From Mesorhizobium carmichaelinearum (GTDB lineage: Bacteria; Pseudomonadota; Alphaproteobacteria; Rhizobiales; Rhizobiaceae), in contig NZ_FZQR01000009.1 in the NCBI RefSeq assembly GCF_900199455.1, positions 248,001 through 312,000 on the forward strand: 64,000 bases of DNA, written 5' to 3'. Positions 8,736-16,133 of this stretch are shown one piece after another. Below the pieces are notes generated by a model. It was not told the origin of the DNA. It made no database searches and saw only the letters and a program-made list of their open reading frames with translations. Within the stretch, counting starts at the first letter, position 1. Each line of letters begins with the position of its first letter. Made by a program: the position numbers and the translations under genes.

Positions 8736-9779
8736 ATGAAATCAGCGAGTGAAATTTTGACGATCCGCCCAAGCGACGCTCGCTCCCTGTTTCCAGGCGA
8801 TGCCATCGCCATCCGCAAAGCCTATCGTCAACTGGCTGCGGCGTGGCATCCCGACCACTGCTGCGACAAACGAGCCGCACAGATTTTCGCCCACCTGACC
8901 AGCTTGAGAGAAGCCGCCCTGAGGATCGTGCAGAGCGCGCGCCCAACCCTGAGAGAGCGCACCTACCACGCGGCCGGCGCCAAGACATGCCGGATGCGCT
9001 TTTACTCTGAGCAACCCGGTCCCCTCGGCGATGTTCTGGTCGGCCGCAGCCATGTCGTCTACGAAGCGCCGGAAGCCTTCGGCGATATCGTCGAGGCCGA
9101 AGCAGCCAATATTCGCTCCCTTGCCTTTGCCGGACCTGAAATGGCGGCGGAGATGAAGCGGTTTCTTCCCGCCTTTGACCGGGTCGTGGCCAGAAGCGGC
9201 ATCAAGGCATCTGTGTTGGACAAACCCAGGGATGCCGTTCTGCTGGGTGATTTGCTCCGTTACATGGGCGGCAGGCTAGAGCCCGTTCACGTCGCCTGGA
9301 TCGTCTCCGGCATGCTTAACCTCGCCTCCTACCTGCATTGGCGCGGGCTCGCCCACTGTGCCATCGCTTGCGAGACGGTTTTTGTCGACCCGCAATCGCA
9401 CGCGGTCATGCTGATCGGCGGCTGGGGTTTCGCCACACACTATGGAGCCAGGCCCGCCGCCATACCGGAACGAACCGCTGCGGCCATTCCACGCCTGATG
9501 CTCAAAGGTGAACTGGCAAGCCCCGATATCGACCTTGGCCTGATCCGGGCAACGGCCTGCGACCTGCTTGCCACCCCTGGCGGTGGTGGTCTGGTGCTCG
9601 CACCAGACATTCCGTCAGCGATGCGCGACTGGCTGCTGCTGCCGCCCGCACAGCATGCCTATGAGGATTACACGCGGTGGCAGGAATGCCTCGCTCGCTC
9701 ATTCGGACTAAGGAAGTTCGTACCGTTTTCAACCACGGCGGCCGACATCTATCGCCAAAAGACGAATTTCGGCGCCTGA
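8736..9779 (+). CDS. J-domain protein fused to a degenerate protein-kinase-like domain
   Basis: Residues 1-70 form a J-domain with YRQLAAAWHPDH; the HPD tripeptide at 38-40 would stimulate an Hsp70 ATPase. There is no glycine-rich or zinc-finger region. From about residue 90 the sequence follows a protein kinase C-lobe: DLLRYMGGRLEP, LASYLHWRGLAHCAIACETVF and MLIGGWGFA line up with the hinge, catalytic loop and DFG segment, but HRD reads HCA (207-209), the Asn position reads Thr (214) and DFG reads GGWG (228-231). I infer a pseudokinase used for binding, not catalysis. ATG 8736 follows GGAGAGGAACC. First gene of the cassette, 18 bases before the vWA gene. Confidence 0.72.
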   Translation: MKSASEILTIRPSDARSLFPGDAIAIRKAYRQLAAAWHPDHCCDKRAAQIFAHLTSLREAALRIVQSARPTLRERTYHAAGAKTCRMRFYSEQPGPLGDVLVGRSHVVYEAPEAFGDIVEAEAANIRSLAFAGPEMAAEMKRFLPAFDRVVARSGIKASVLDKPRDAVLLGDLLRYMGGRLEPVHVAWIVSGMLNLASYLHWRGLAHCAIACETVFVDPQSHAVMLIGGWGFATHYGARPAAIPERTAAAIPRLMLKGELASPDIDLGLIRATACDLLATPGGGGLVLAPDIPSAMRDWLLLPPAQHAYEDYTRWQECLARSFGLRKFVPFSTTAADIYRQKTNFGA

Positions 9780-9797
9780 CAGCAAAGGAGAAAGACC

Positions 9798-10709
9798 ATG
9801 GGTAGTGGACGTTGGAGCAGCACGGACTGGAATGCCTATGCAACCGCGCATGTGAGCGGCAAATCGGCCGCCCATGTTTTCAAGGCGCGCACACTGGACC
9901 CGACCTATGATCCGAAAATGATCCAGGTGCGAGAGTCCAGGGATTCCGCCGACAATCCGGCATCGACCCCGATCATCCTGGCTTCCGACGTAACAGGCTC
10001 GATGGGCATGGTCGCACACCAGCTGATGAAGGATGGGCTGAACACGCTTGCGCAGGAAATCTACGCCCGAAAGCCCGTTTCAGATCCGCATGTCATGATG
10101 ATGGCCGTTGGCGATGTCGAATGTGACCAGGCCCCGCTTCAGGTAACGCAGTTCGAGGCCGACATTAGACTCGCCGATCAGGTCCGGGGCCTGTGGATCG
10201 AGGGCGGCGGTGGCGGCAACAGCGGCGAGTCCTATTGCGGCGCCCACTATTTCGCCGCCACCAAGACCGTGAGCGATGCCTGGGAAAAGCGCCGCAAGAA
10301 AGGCTATCTGTTCACCATCGGCGACGAACCGGTGCTCGACGGCATGCGCGGCAGCGAGGTTAGCCGTGTGTTCGGCGGGCCGGCAAAAAATGTCAGTGCC
10401 GCTGAGTGCATTGCCATGGCGTCGCGGACCTATGAGGTCTTTCATGTCATTTTGAAAAATGAAGGCTATGCTAAGGGCAGCCTCGCAAGAGTATTAGCGT
10501 CCTGGCAACCCCTTCTCCCACAGCGTCTCATCCTGCTGGACGACGTGACCAAGCTTGCGGAAGCTGTCGTCTCGACGATCCAGGTCGCGGAAGGGGCAAG
10601 TAAATCCACGGTCGCGGCCTCATGGAATGGCAGCACCGCAGTGACGGTCGCCAATGCCATCAAGGATATCGCCACACTGGACACCTCCGGTGCTGTACGC
10701 CTGGCATAG
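9798..10709 (+). CDS. von Willebrand factor A (vWA) domain protein
   Basis: The 303-residue protein has a vWA fold with the MIDAS metal site SDVTGSMG (Asp64, Thr66, Ser68) and a second acidic segment VGDVECD near 103-109. No signal peptide or membrane segment is seen, so it is cytoplasmic. Such stand-alone vWA proteins (TerY-like and others) usually bridge partners in multiprotein assemblies. A glycine-rich stretch, IEGGGGGNSGES, is near residue 137. AAAGGAGAAAG precedes ATG 9798. It is the middle gene of the cassette; a 12-bp inverted repeat separates it from the next gene. Confidence 0.8.
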   Translation: MGSGRWSSTDWNAYATAHVSGKSAAHVFKARTLDPTYDPKMIQVRESRDSADNPASTPIILASDVTGSMGMVAHQLMKDGLNTLAQEIYARKPVSDPHVMMMAVGDVECDQAPLQVTQFEADIRLADQVRGLWIEGGGGGNSGESYCGAHYFAATKTVSDAWEKRRKKGYLFTIGDEPVLDGMRGSEVSRVFGGPAKNVSAAECIAMASRTYEVFHVILKNEGYAKGSLARVLASWQPLLPQRLILLDDVTKLAEAVVSTIQVAEGASKSTVAASWNGSTAVTVANAIKDIATLDTSGAVRLA

Positions 10710-10730
10710 CGGAACAAGACAACAATCCAT

Positions 10731-10775
10731 GCGCATGCCGCCAAAAAATGTCCACCGCTTGTCGGCGGCATGCGC
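10731..10775 (+). promoter_or_regulatory. Perfect 12-bp inverted repeat between the vWA and PurA-like genes
   Basis: GCGCATGCCGCC at 10731-10742 is matched exactly by GGCGGCATGCGC at 10764-10775 around a 21-base spacer. No T-run follows, so it is not a standard intrinsic terminator. It could stabilise the upstream mRNA, tune the level of the third gene, or be a protein site. Confidence 0.5.
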
Positions 10776-10817
10776 GATCAAGCTGCTCAGCATGGCTGGG
10801 CCGCAGGGACAACGATC

Positions 10818-12029
10818 ATGAACAAGGCAAGGACGGCCCGAGCTGTCATCGGGGCAGGCTACGGAGACGAGGGCAAAGGCCTGATGACGGATTGCCTCGC
10901 CGCGCAGGGAGGCGACGTCGTGGTCAGAACCAATGGCGGCACGCAGGCCGGGCACACCGTTATTGACCCTGCCGGCCGACGCCATGTCTTCCACCATTTC
11001 GGCTCGGGCTCGCTTGCCGGCGTGCCGACGCATCTGAGTCGGCATTTCGTGTTGCATCCCTTGCTGTTTGCCTCCGAAATGGAGACGCTCGCCAGCATCA
11101 ACGCATGCGTCAGAACCTCGGTCGACCCACGCGCCCTGGTGACGACCCCCTGGGACATGATGCTGAACCAGTTTGTCGAAATGAGGCGCGGTAGCGCCAG
11201 GCACGGCAGTTGCGGCGTTGGATTTGGCGAAACCATAGAACGAAGTCTCGTTCCGGAGCTGGCCCTCAGTTTCGGCGATCTCGCGTCAGCGAAATATCTG
11301 CGCCCGGCCCTCGAAAAAATAAGGCTGCAATGGGTGCCGCAAAGGCTCGCCGCCTTGGGCGGCGGAATCCTGGGCAGGCAAGAGATCGAGCTCGTTATGA
11401 ACGACGCTGTGCTTGATCGATATCTGCAGGATTGCGAAGCCATGGCCGCATCGCTTTCGGTTCTCGCCGATGCCGATTTGTCAGGGCATGTCATCTTCGA
11501 AGGCGCCCAGGGCCTGATGCTCGATCAGGATTTCGGAGCGTTTCCCTATGTGACGCGATCCAACACCGGTCTCGTCAACATGGCCGCTGTTGCCGCCGAG
11601 GCTGGCATTGAAACGATCGAGACATCCTACACCACCCGCGCCTATGTGACCCGTCATGGCGCGGGCCCGATGGCCCACGAAGGTGAGAGCATGGCGGCCT
11701 TCAGCATCCTCGATCCCACCAATATTGAAAACCCTTGGCAGGGCAGGTTAAGGGCAGCCCCTCTCGATACGAATATTCTGAAGAATGCGATAGAGAACGA
11801 CATCCGCCGGTCTGAGGGAAAGGTCCATATCGTTCCCAAGCTCGTGGTAACTTGCCTGGATCAAATAAAAGGAGAAGCGCCCTTGTTTGTGGATGGCAGA
11901 CGGATACATTTGGCAGAAAGCGACTTGGCTGCTGTGGCGGCACAGAACATTGGAATTGATCTTGCCGCGATCAGCTACGGTCCTTCCCGCAAGTCAATCA
12001 AATGTCTACAGAAACAAATCAAGGCTTGA
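10818..12029 (+). CDS. Divergent adenylosuccinate synthetase (PurA) paralogue
   Basis: The 403-residue protein keeps the PurA frame: GTP/IMP motif GYGDEGKG (residues 14-21, catalytic Asp17), GGTQAGHTV (His46), FEGAQG at 227-232 and the following PYVTRSNT. Changes are notable: the Trp of QWGDEGKG is Tyr, and where canonical PurA has the aspartate-binding TTTGRPRR loop this protein reads ENPWQGRLR (304-312). I infer an altered nucleotide or amino-acid substrate, so purA is not used as its symbol. ATG 10818 is favoured over ATG 10770, which lies inside the inverted repeat. The context (vWA, J-domain, Nudix regulator) is not purine biosynthesis. Confidence 0.75.
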   Translation: MNKARTARAVIGAGYGDEGKGLMTDCLAAQGGDVVVRTNGGTQAGHTVIDPAGRRHVFHHFGSGSLAGVPTHLSRHFVLHPLLFASEMETLASINACVRTSVDPRALVTTPWDMMLNQFVEMRRGSARHGSCGVGFGETIERSLVPELALSFGDLASAKYLRPALEKIRLQWVPQRLAALGGGILGRQEIELVMNDAVLDRYLQDCEAMAASLSVLADADLSGHVIFEGAQGLMLDQDFGAFPYVTRSNTGLVNMAAVAAEAGIETIETSYTTRAYVTRHGAGPMAHEGESMAAFSILDPTNIENPWQGRLRAAPLDTNILKNAIENDIRRSEGKVHIVPKLVVTCLDQIKGEAPLFVDGRRIHLAESDLAAVAAQNIGIDLAAISYGPSRKSIKCLQKQIKA

Positions 12030-12147
12030 ACAAGGCGTCCAACTCTGGCCGCTCCTGCTGATCAAGGTGCTCCAGCACGGCCTCGACAAAATCGTCATCG
12101 AGTACTCCGCTTGCGACCGGCTCATCATGTGTCGGTCGAGATGTCAT
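12019..12147 (-). CDS. Small hypothetical protein (42 aa), possibly a gene remnant
   Basis: A 42-codon frame starts at ATG 12147, with AGGA eight bases upstream, and ends at 12019, overlapping the last codons of the PurA-like gene on the other strand. The peptide is acidic (LDDDFVEAVLEHLDQQERP) and predicted helical. It faintly recalls the acidic N-terminal domain of MgtE magnesium channels, which would make it a truncated remnant, but it is too short to decide. Confidence 0.3.
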   Translation of the reverse strand: MTSRPTHDEPVASGVLDDDFVEAVLEHLDQQERPELDALFKP

Positions 12148-12172
12148 CCCATTCCTGCCCCAATATACCCAA

Positions 12173-12418
12173 TCAGCCAATTGTGACGGCCACGATCACC
12201 AGAGCGATGGCGCGTTGAATCACCTCGTCCGTCGTTCGTCGCCGGCTTTCGGCTACGGTTTCGATTATCGGCAAATGGTCGATGACCGGCACGCCATCCT
12301 TCTTCAACTGTGCCATTGAGGCCGCCTTGCGAGCCTCAGCTTCGCCTTCGGCGTTGGTGGAACCGATGAACGGCAAGGAAGTCAGAAAACCAAGAAAGCT
12401 GCGACACATCATTTTCAT
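12173..12418 (-). pseudogene. DUF4272 protein fragment
   Basis: The 81-residue frame contains EARKAASMAQLKKDGVPVI, LPIIETVAESRRRTTDEV and QRAIALVIVAV, which match the N-terminal part of DUF4272 proteins (a lysine-rich opening, an LP motif, then RAxAL). The usual family length is about 200 residues, and a TGA cuts this one after VTIG. No continuation is found in the other frames, so it is read as a 3'-truncated remnant. It lies directly downstream of the secreted protein gene. Confidence 0.5.
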
Positions 12419-12440
12419 TGCCGAATGGCTGCTACGGTGA

Positions 12441-13544
12441 CTATGGCGCACAAGCCGATTGCGGCATTGGCTCCAGCCGGTAGACCTTGTCGTCCGACTT
12501 CGTCTTGCCGTCGGCGGCCTTCGAGCAGAGATCGACGATCGCCAGGCTGCTGTTGGGGTTGGCCAGCATCATCGTGCCGTTGGCGCCGCGCTTGAGGAAG
12601 ATTTCCTTCTGCGCGATGTCGCAGGAGAAATCGCTCATCTTGGAACTTGCCGCGCAGCGCCATTGGTCGGCCTCGCCCTGGCAGGAATAGATCTGCGTGA
12701 CCTTGCCGGACTTCAGCCGCGTGGTGACAGAAACAGCGATGTCGGCGCCATCAGGCCAATTGGCGGCGTCACCTCCCGAAGCAAAGGACGCCAGTTCCAC
12801 CGGCCCGCGAAAAACCCGGATCGACTGCGTCAACTGGTTGGGGTGTGAACTCATATGCGCCGCATCGTAGTCGCGGCCGTAGCAGAACGGCTGGTCAGGC
12901 TTCAGCCGCACGCGCAACGGGTCCCCGAGCGCCGGATCGATCGGATCGATGCGCGCGAATTCGGCCTTGCAGGTCGCAGCCGGCATCGGGTCCAGGCGGA
13001 AATTGTCATCCTCCGAGCCGAGCGCCTGCCTGTCATACTCCGCCTTGCCGAGTTGCTCCTCCGAGTCGGGATCGAGATAGATATCCGGCGACAGGTCGGA
13101 CAGCAGCACCCGGCCCTTGTCGTCGACCTTCAGCGACGCCAGCGTACGGTCGCAATCCATGCCGCAGCGGATCGGGCCGGATGTGCCGTCCTCGGATTCG
13201 TGATTGCACCAGCCACTGGCCCATTGCGGCGCCTTGGCGCCCCGCACCGTGGTGGTGACGAAGCCATTGTAGGAGGTGTCCGAATTCGCGCTCGGCTCCT
13301 CGTTCGGCCTGCTGACCGGATCATGGCCATAGTAGAAGAAGATCCGCGCCACTTTTTGCTTCGGATGCGCCTTGAGATGCGCCGCGTCATAGACCCGGCC
13401 GAAACAGGCGTCCGCCCCGTTCGGGCTGAGTTCCTTAAGTTTAAGCGCGTCGTCGGCGACAGCCGTGCCTGCCAGCAACCCAAGCAGCGCAGCGCCAAAT
13501 CCGGCGCCGGCAATTGTCTTCCATGCCCCTGCCCCAAACGTCAT
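12441..13544 (-). CDS. Secreted hypothetical protein with two copies of one domain
   Basis: The 367-residue precursor has a signal peptide (about residues 1-32, ending GTAVADD). The mature part repeats one unit twice: ACFGRVYDAAHLKAHPKQ near residue 46 and FCYGRDYDAAHMSSHPNQ near residue 220, each followed by a beta-rich stretch with paired cysteines (GWCNHESEDG, IRCGMDCD in copy 1; IYSCQGEADQWRC, FSCDI in copy 2) and closed by a RLEPMP-type motif. It is probably a disulfide-bonded periplasmic protein. I do not recognise a function. ATG 13544 is set by GAGGAGAGG upstream. It is divergent from the DsrE-like gene. Confidence 0.75.
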   Translation of the reverse strand: MTFGAGAWKTIAGAGFGAALLGLLAGTAVADDALKLKELSPNGADACFGRVYDAAHLKAHPKQKVARIFFYYGHDPVSRPNEEPSANSDTSYNGFVTTTVRGAKAPQWASGWCNHESEDGTSGPIRCGMDCDRTLASLKVDDKGRVLLSDLSPDIYLDPDSEEQLGKAEYDRQALGSEDDNFRLDPMPAATCKAEFARIDPIDPALGDPLRVRLKPDQPFCYGRDYDAAHMSSHPNQLTQSIRVFRGPVELASFASGGDAANWPDGADIAVSVTTRLKSGKVTQIYSCQGEADQWRCAASSKMSDFSCDIAQKEIFLKRGANGTMMLANPNSSLAIVDLCSKAADGKTKSDDKVYRLEPMPQSACAP

Positions 13545-13639
13545 GTGACCTCTCCTCGCATCGACAGGACGTCGCACCAACTTATGCTAGTATTGCGGCC
13601 GCAGCCATGCAAATCGCGGTGAAATCCAGGGAGGATGCC

Positions 13640-14077
13640 ATGCGCCGACGCGACATGTTCCGCGCGGTTCTTGCAGGAACCGGAACGTTTCTTGGCCTGC
13701 GGGCCGTGCAGGCCGCGGCCACGGAACCCGCCAGGCTGAAGGTCGCCTATCACCTGAGCGATGTGGATAAGGTCAACTTCGTGCTCGGCAACATCAAGAA
13801 CCACTATGAGGGCGCCGGCGGCAATGTCGACATCGTGCTGGTCGTGCATGGCCCGGCCCTGGCCGCCTTCAAGTCGAATGGCATATCGGCCGCGGTCTCC
13901 GGCCGCTTCGCCGGCCTGGTGCAGCAGGGGCTCGAGCCGCAGGCCTGTGGCAACACCATGCGGGGCATGGACATCTCGCTCACCGACCTGCTCGACGGCT
14001 TCCATGCCGCCGACAAGGGCGGCGTCGTCAAGCTCGCGGAACTGCAAAGCCAGGGCTATGCCTATCTCCGGCCATAG
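13640..14077 (+). CDS. DsrE-family protein with Tat-like signal
   Basis: The 145-residue protein begins MRRRDMFRAVLAGTG, a twin-arginine-like export signal ending near AVQAAA, followed by a DsrE/F-like alpha/beta fold (KVAYHLSDVDKVNFVLGNI, IVLVVHGPALAAF). One cysteine remains in PQACGNTM. Family members carry sulfur or act in redox relays; exported versions in Rhizobiales are uncharacterised. GGGAGG precedes ATG 13640. It stands upstream of the SDR gene with a 63-base gap and may be cotranscribed. Confidence 0.78.
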   Translation: MRRRDMFRAVLAGTGTFLGLRAVQAAATEPARLKVAYHLSDVDKVNFVLGNIKNHYEGAGGNVDIVLVVHGPALAAFKSNGISAAVSGRFAGLVQQGLEPQACGNTMRGMDISLTDLLDGFHAADKGGVVKLAELQSQGYAYLRP

Positions 14078-14140
14078 TGCACAGTCTTGACTCCGGGGCC
14101 GGGAACGGCTGGTCTCGCTGAACCCTCCGGAGGACCAGCA

Positions 14141-14923
14141 GTGCCCGCCACGATCGCGCTTACCATTCCCGATCTCGCCGGCAAAGCGGTGCTGGTCACC
14201 GGCGCGTCGACCGGCATAGGCGCGGCACTTGCGCTGGCCTACGCCGCACAGAAATCCCGGGTGGCGCTGCATTACAATTCGAGCCGCGATGCCGCCGAGA
14301 AACTGGGCAAGACCATTGCCGACAGCGGCGGCGAAGTGTTCCTCGTCCAGGGCGATTTCTCCGTCGTCGCCGATGTCGAACGCGTCGTCGAGGAGAGCGC
14401 GCAACATTTCGGCCGCCTCGACGGGCTGGTCAACAATGCCGGCGGCATGCTCGGCCGCGTGCCCTATGCCGAACAGACCGAGGCGCATTACGATGCGGTG
14501 ATGGACCTCAACGCCCGTTCCGTGCTGACGGCTTCACGCAAGGCGATCCCGTGGCTGAAGAAGCAGGGCGGCTTCATCGTCAACACCTCGTCGATCGCCG
14601 CGCGCAACGGTGCCGGTGGCGGCGCCGGCCTCTATGGCTCGGCCAAGGCCTTCGTCTCCAATGTGACACGCGGCATGGCCAAGGAACTGATCGGCTTCGG
14701 CATCCGCGTCAACGCCGTGGCGCCAGGCACCATCCTGACACCCTTCCACGAGCGCTATTCGACCGACGAGCAGATCAAGGGCATGGTCGCCACCATTCCG
14801 CAGGGTCGCGCCGGCACAGCCGAAGACTGCGTCGGCGCCTATCTGTTCCTGTCGTCGGACCTGTTGAGCGGCTATATCACCGGCCAGGTGATCGAGGTGA
14901 ATGGCGGCCAGTTGATGCCGTGA
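14141..14923 (+). CDS. SDR-family NAD(P)-dependent oxidoreductase
   Basis: The 260-residue protein is a classical short-chain dehydrogenase: cofactor motif TGASTGIG near residue 24, NNAGG near 97, and the catalytic Ser, Tyr-x-x-x-Lys in NTSSIAA and LYGSAKAF. The C-terminal IEVNGGQLMP is typical of FabG-like enzymes. GTG 14141 is chosen because GGAGGAC lies eight bases upstream; an upstream TTG (14087) would add 18 non-conserved residues. The substrate is unknown. It is followed after 64 bases by a monooxygenase-like gene. Confidence 0.85.
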   Translation: MPATIALTIPDLAGKAVLVTGASTGIGAALALAYAAQKSRVALHYNSSRDAAEKLGKTIADSGGEVFLVQGDFSVVADVERVVEESAQHFGRLDGLVNNAGGMLGRVPYAEQTEAHYDAVMDLNARSVLTASRKAIPWLKKQGGFIVNTSSIAARNGAGGGAGLYGSAKAFVSNVTRGMAKELIGFGIRVNAVAPGTILTPFHERYSTDEQIKGMVATIPQGRAGTAEDCVGAYLFLSSDLLSGYITGQVIEVNGGQLMP

Positions 14924-14987
14924 CCAGCTATCTGCATACTGACGGTCCGCATACTCTTGTCGGAGACTTTGAAGGGGAGACAACTGA

Positions 14988-15296
14988 ATGTACGGACTGA
15001 TCGGCAAGATGCGGGCGTCGCGCGGCCAGCGCGACGCGGTCATGGACGTGCTGCGCGCCAGCACCGGCGCCTTGCCCGGCTGCTTGAGCTATATCGTCGC
15101 CACCGACCCGGCCGATGCCGACGCGATCTGGGTGACCGAAGTGTGGACCGACGCCGAAAGCCACAAGGCCTCGCTGCAGCTTCCGGAAGTCCAGGCAGCC
15201 ATCGCCAAGGCGCGCCCTTTCATCGCCGGCTTCGAGTTCCAGGTGGAGACCCACCCCGTCGGCGGCTTCGGGTTGCCTGACGGCAAGACGGGCTGA
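14988..15296 (+). CDS. Antibiotic biosynthesis monooxygenase (ABM)-domain protein
   Basis: The 102-residue protein has a dimeric alpha-beta barrel of the ABM/quinol monooxygenase type: YGLIGKMRASRGQRDAVMDVL, GCLSYIVATDPADADAIWVTEVW and a conserved histidine in ESHKASL. Relatives oxidise quinols or act as small dissimilatory monooxygenases. It is the last gene of a likely SDR-ABM pair. GGGGAGA precedes the ATG. Confidence 0.8.
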   Translation: MYGLIGKMRASRGQRDAVMDVLRASTGALPGCLSYIVATDPADADAIWVTEVWTDAESHKASLQLPEVQAAIAKARPFIAGFEFQVETHPVGGFGLPDGKTG

Positions 15297-15390
15297 TCCT
15301 CAACAGAGCAAGCGCATTCTCGAATGCGGCCCATAGCCGGGCGTTAGCGCGCGTCGGCACCGTACTGAGGAAGCCGCATTGGAAGACTCC

Positions 15391-15705
15391 TCAGTCGCCC
15401 TCTGCTTCAGAAAACAGAGCATCAATATCGCGATGCCCCTCGATTATGTTGGCGACTTCGAAAAAATCGTCCCGGTAACGGAAGAAGATCACATATCCGC
15501 GAAATGCGTAGCTTCTCACGTCAGGTCTGAGTTCGTGTCGCGCACGCCCGATAATGGCTGGCAATGTCGCGAGGTCGCGACATTTTTGACGCAAGACCTC
15601 TACAAACCGTCTCGCGATTTCGAGGTTGCCGCTTTCTCGGGCGATATGCTCAAGAAGACCGACCAAGTCTGCCTGGGCTGAAGGGAGCATGCGAAGGCGT
15701 GGCAC
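15391..15705 (-). CDS. ParE/RelE-superfamily toxin
   Basis: The 104-residue protein has the ParE fold: MPRLRMLPSAQADLVGLLEHI, then RRFVEVLRQKCRDLATLP and the strand pair VRSYAFRGYVIFFRYRDDFFEVANIIEGHRDIDALF. ParE toxins poison DNA gyrase; RelE relatives cut mRNA on the ribosome. The start is GTG 15705, two bases after the stop of the antitoxin gene, the normal order for this class. ATG 15690 is a possible internal start. The pair can act as a stabilisation or stress module. Confidence 0.85.
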   Translation of the reverse strand: MPRLRMLPSAQADLVGLLEHIARESGNLEIARRFVEVLRQKCRDLATLPAIIGRARHELRPDVRSYAFRGYVIFFRYRDDFFEVANIIEGHRDIDALFSEAEGD

Positions 15706-15707
15706 CC

Positions 15708-15953
15708 CTAGAGGCCTTCCTTTGCGAGCTGTGCGGCCTTGGCGTCTAAGGATGCATCAATGTCCTGCTCAGTGGCTTCGCCACCCTCAGCAAACGATTT
15801 GTCAAGCATAGCGCGTAAAGCCTTCAGCTTTTCCTCGCGTTCTTCGACCAGGCGCAGCCCCTCGCGCACGACTTCACTGGCCGAGCCGTAGCGGCCAAGC
15901 TTGACGATGTCGGAGACAAAATTTTCCCAACGATCTCCCAATGATACGTTCAT
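15708..15953 (-). CDS. ParD-type (CopG/RHH) antitoxin
   Basis: The 81-residue protein starts MNVSLGDRWENFVSDIV, a ribbon-helix-helix DNA-binding segment, with GRYGSASEVVREGLRLVEE in the second and third helices. The acidic C-terminal half would wrap the toxin. Its start is preceded by a perfect AAGGAGG and a strong promoter, which fits an autorepressed toxin-antitoxin operon. Confidence 0.88.
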   Translation of the reverse strand: MNVSLGDRWENFVSDIVKLGRYGSASEVVREGLRLVEEREEKLKALRAMLDKSFAEGGEATEQDIDASLDAKAAQLAKEGL

Positions 15954-15976
15954 AGCTGTACCTCCTTGTCCCTTTC

Positions 15977-16005
15977 ATTATACGCGAATAACAAAATTTG
16001 CGCAA
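15977..16005 (-). promoter_or_regulatory. Promoter of the ParDE operon
   Basis: On the minus strand TTGCGC (16005-16000) and a perfect TATAAT (15982-15977) are separated by 17 bases, 24 bases before ATG 15953. It is AT-rich, unlike its surroundings. Confidence 0.6.
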
Positions 16006-16133
16006 TTACTGACATCGGCATGAAAATGCCCTTACCGACGTAGACTCCAAGCCAGCGTCGCCGACTGAGAGAAATCGTGCCCATTTTCGCCGCAAGGGTT
16101 CGTATTTTTCGCGGCTGGGTCTAAGACCAAAAT

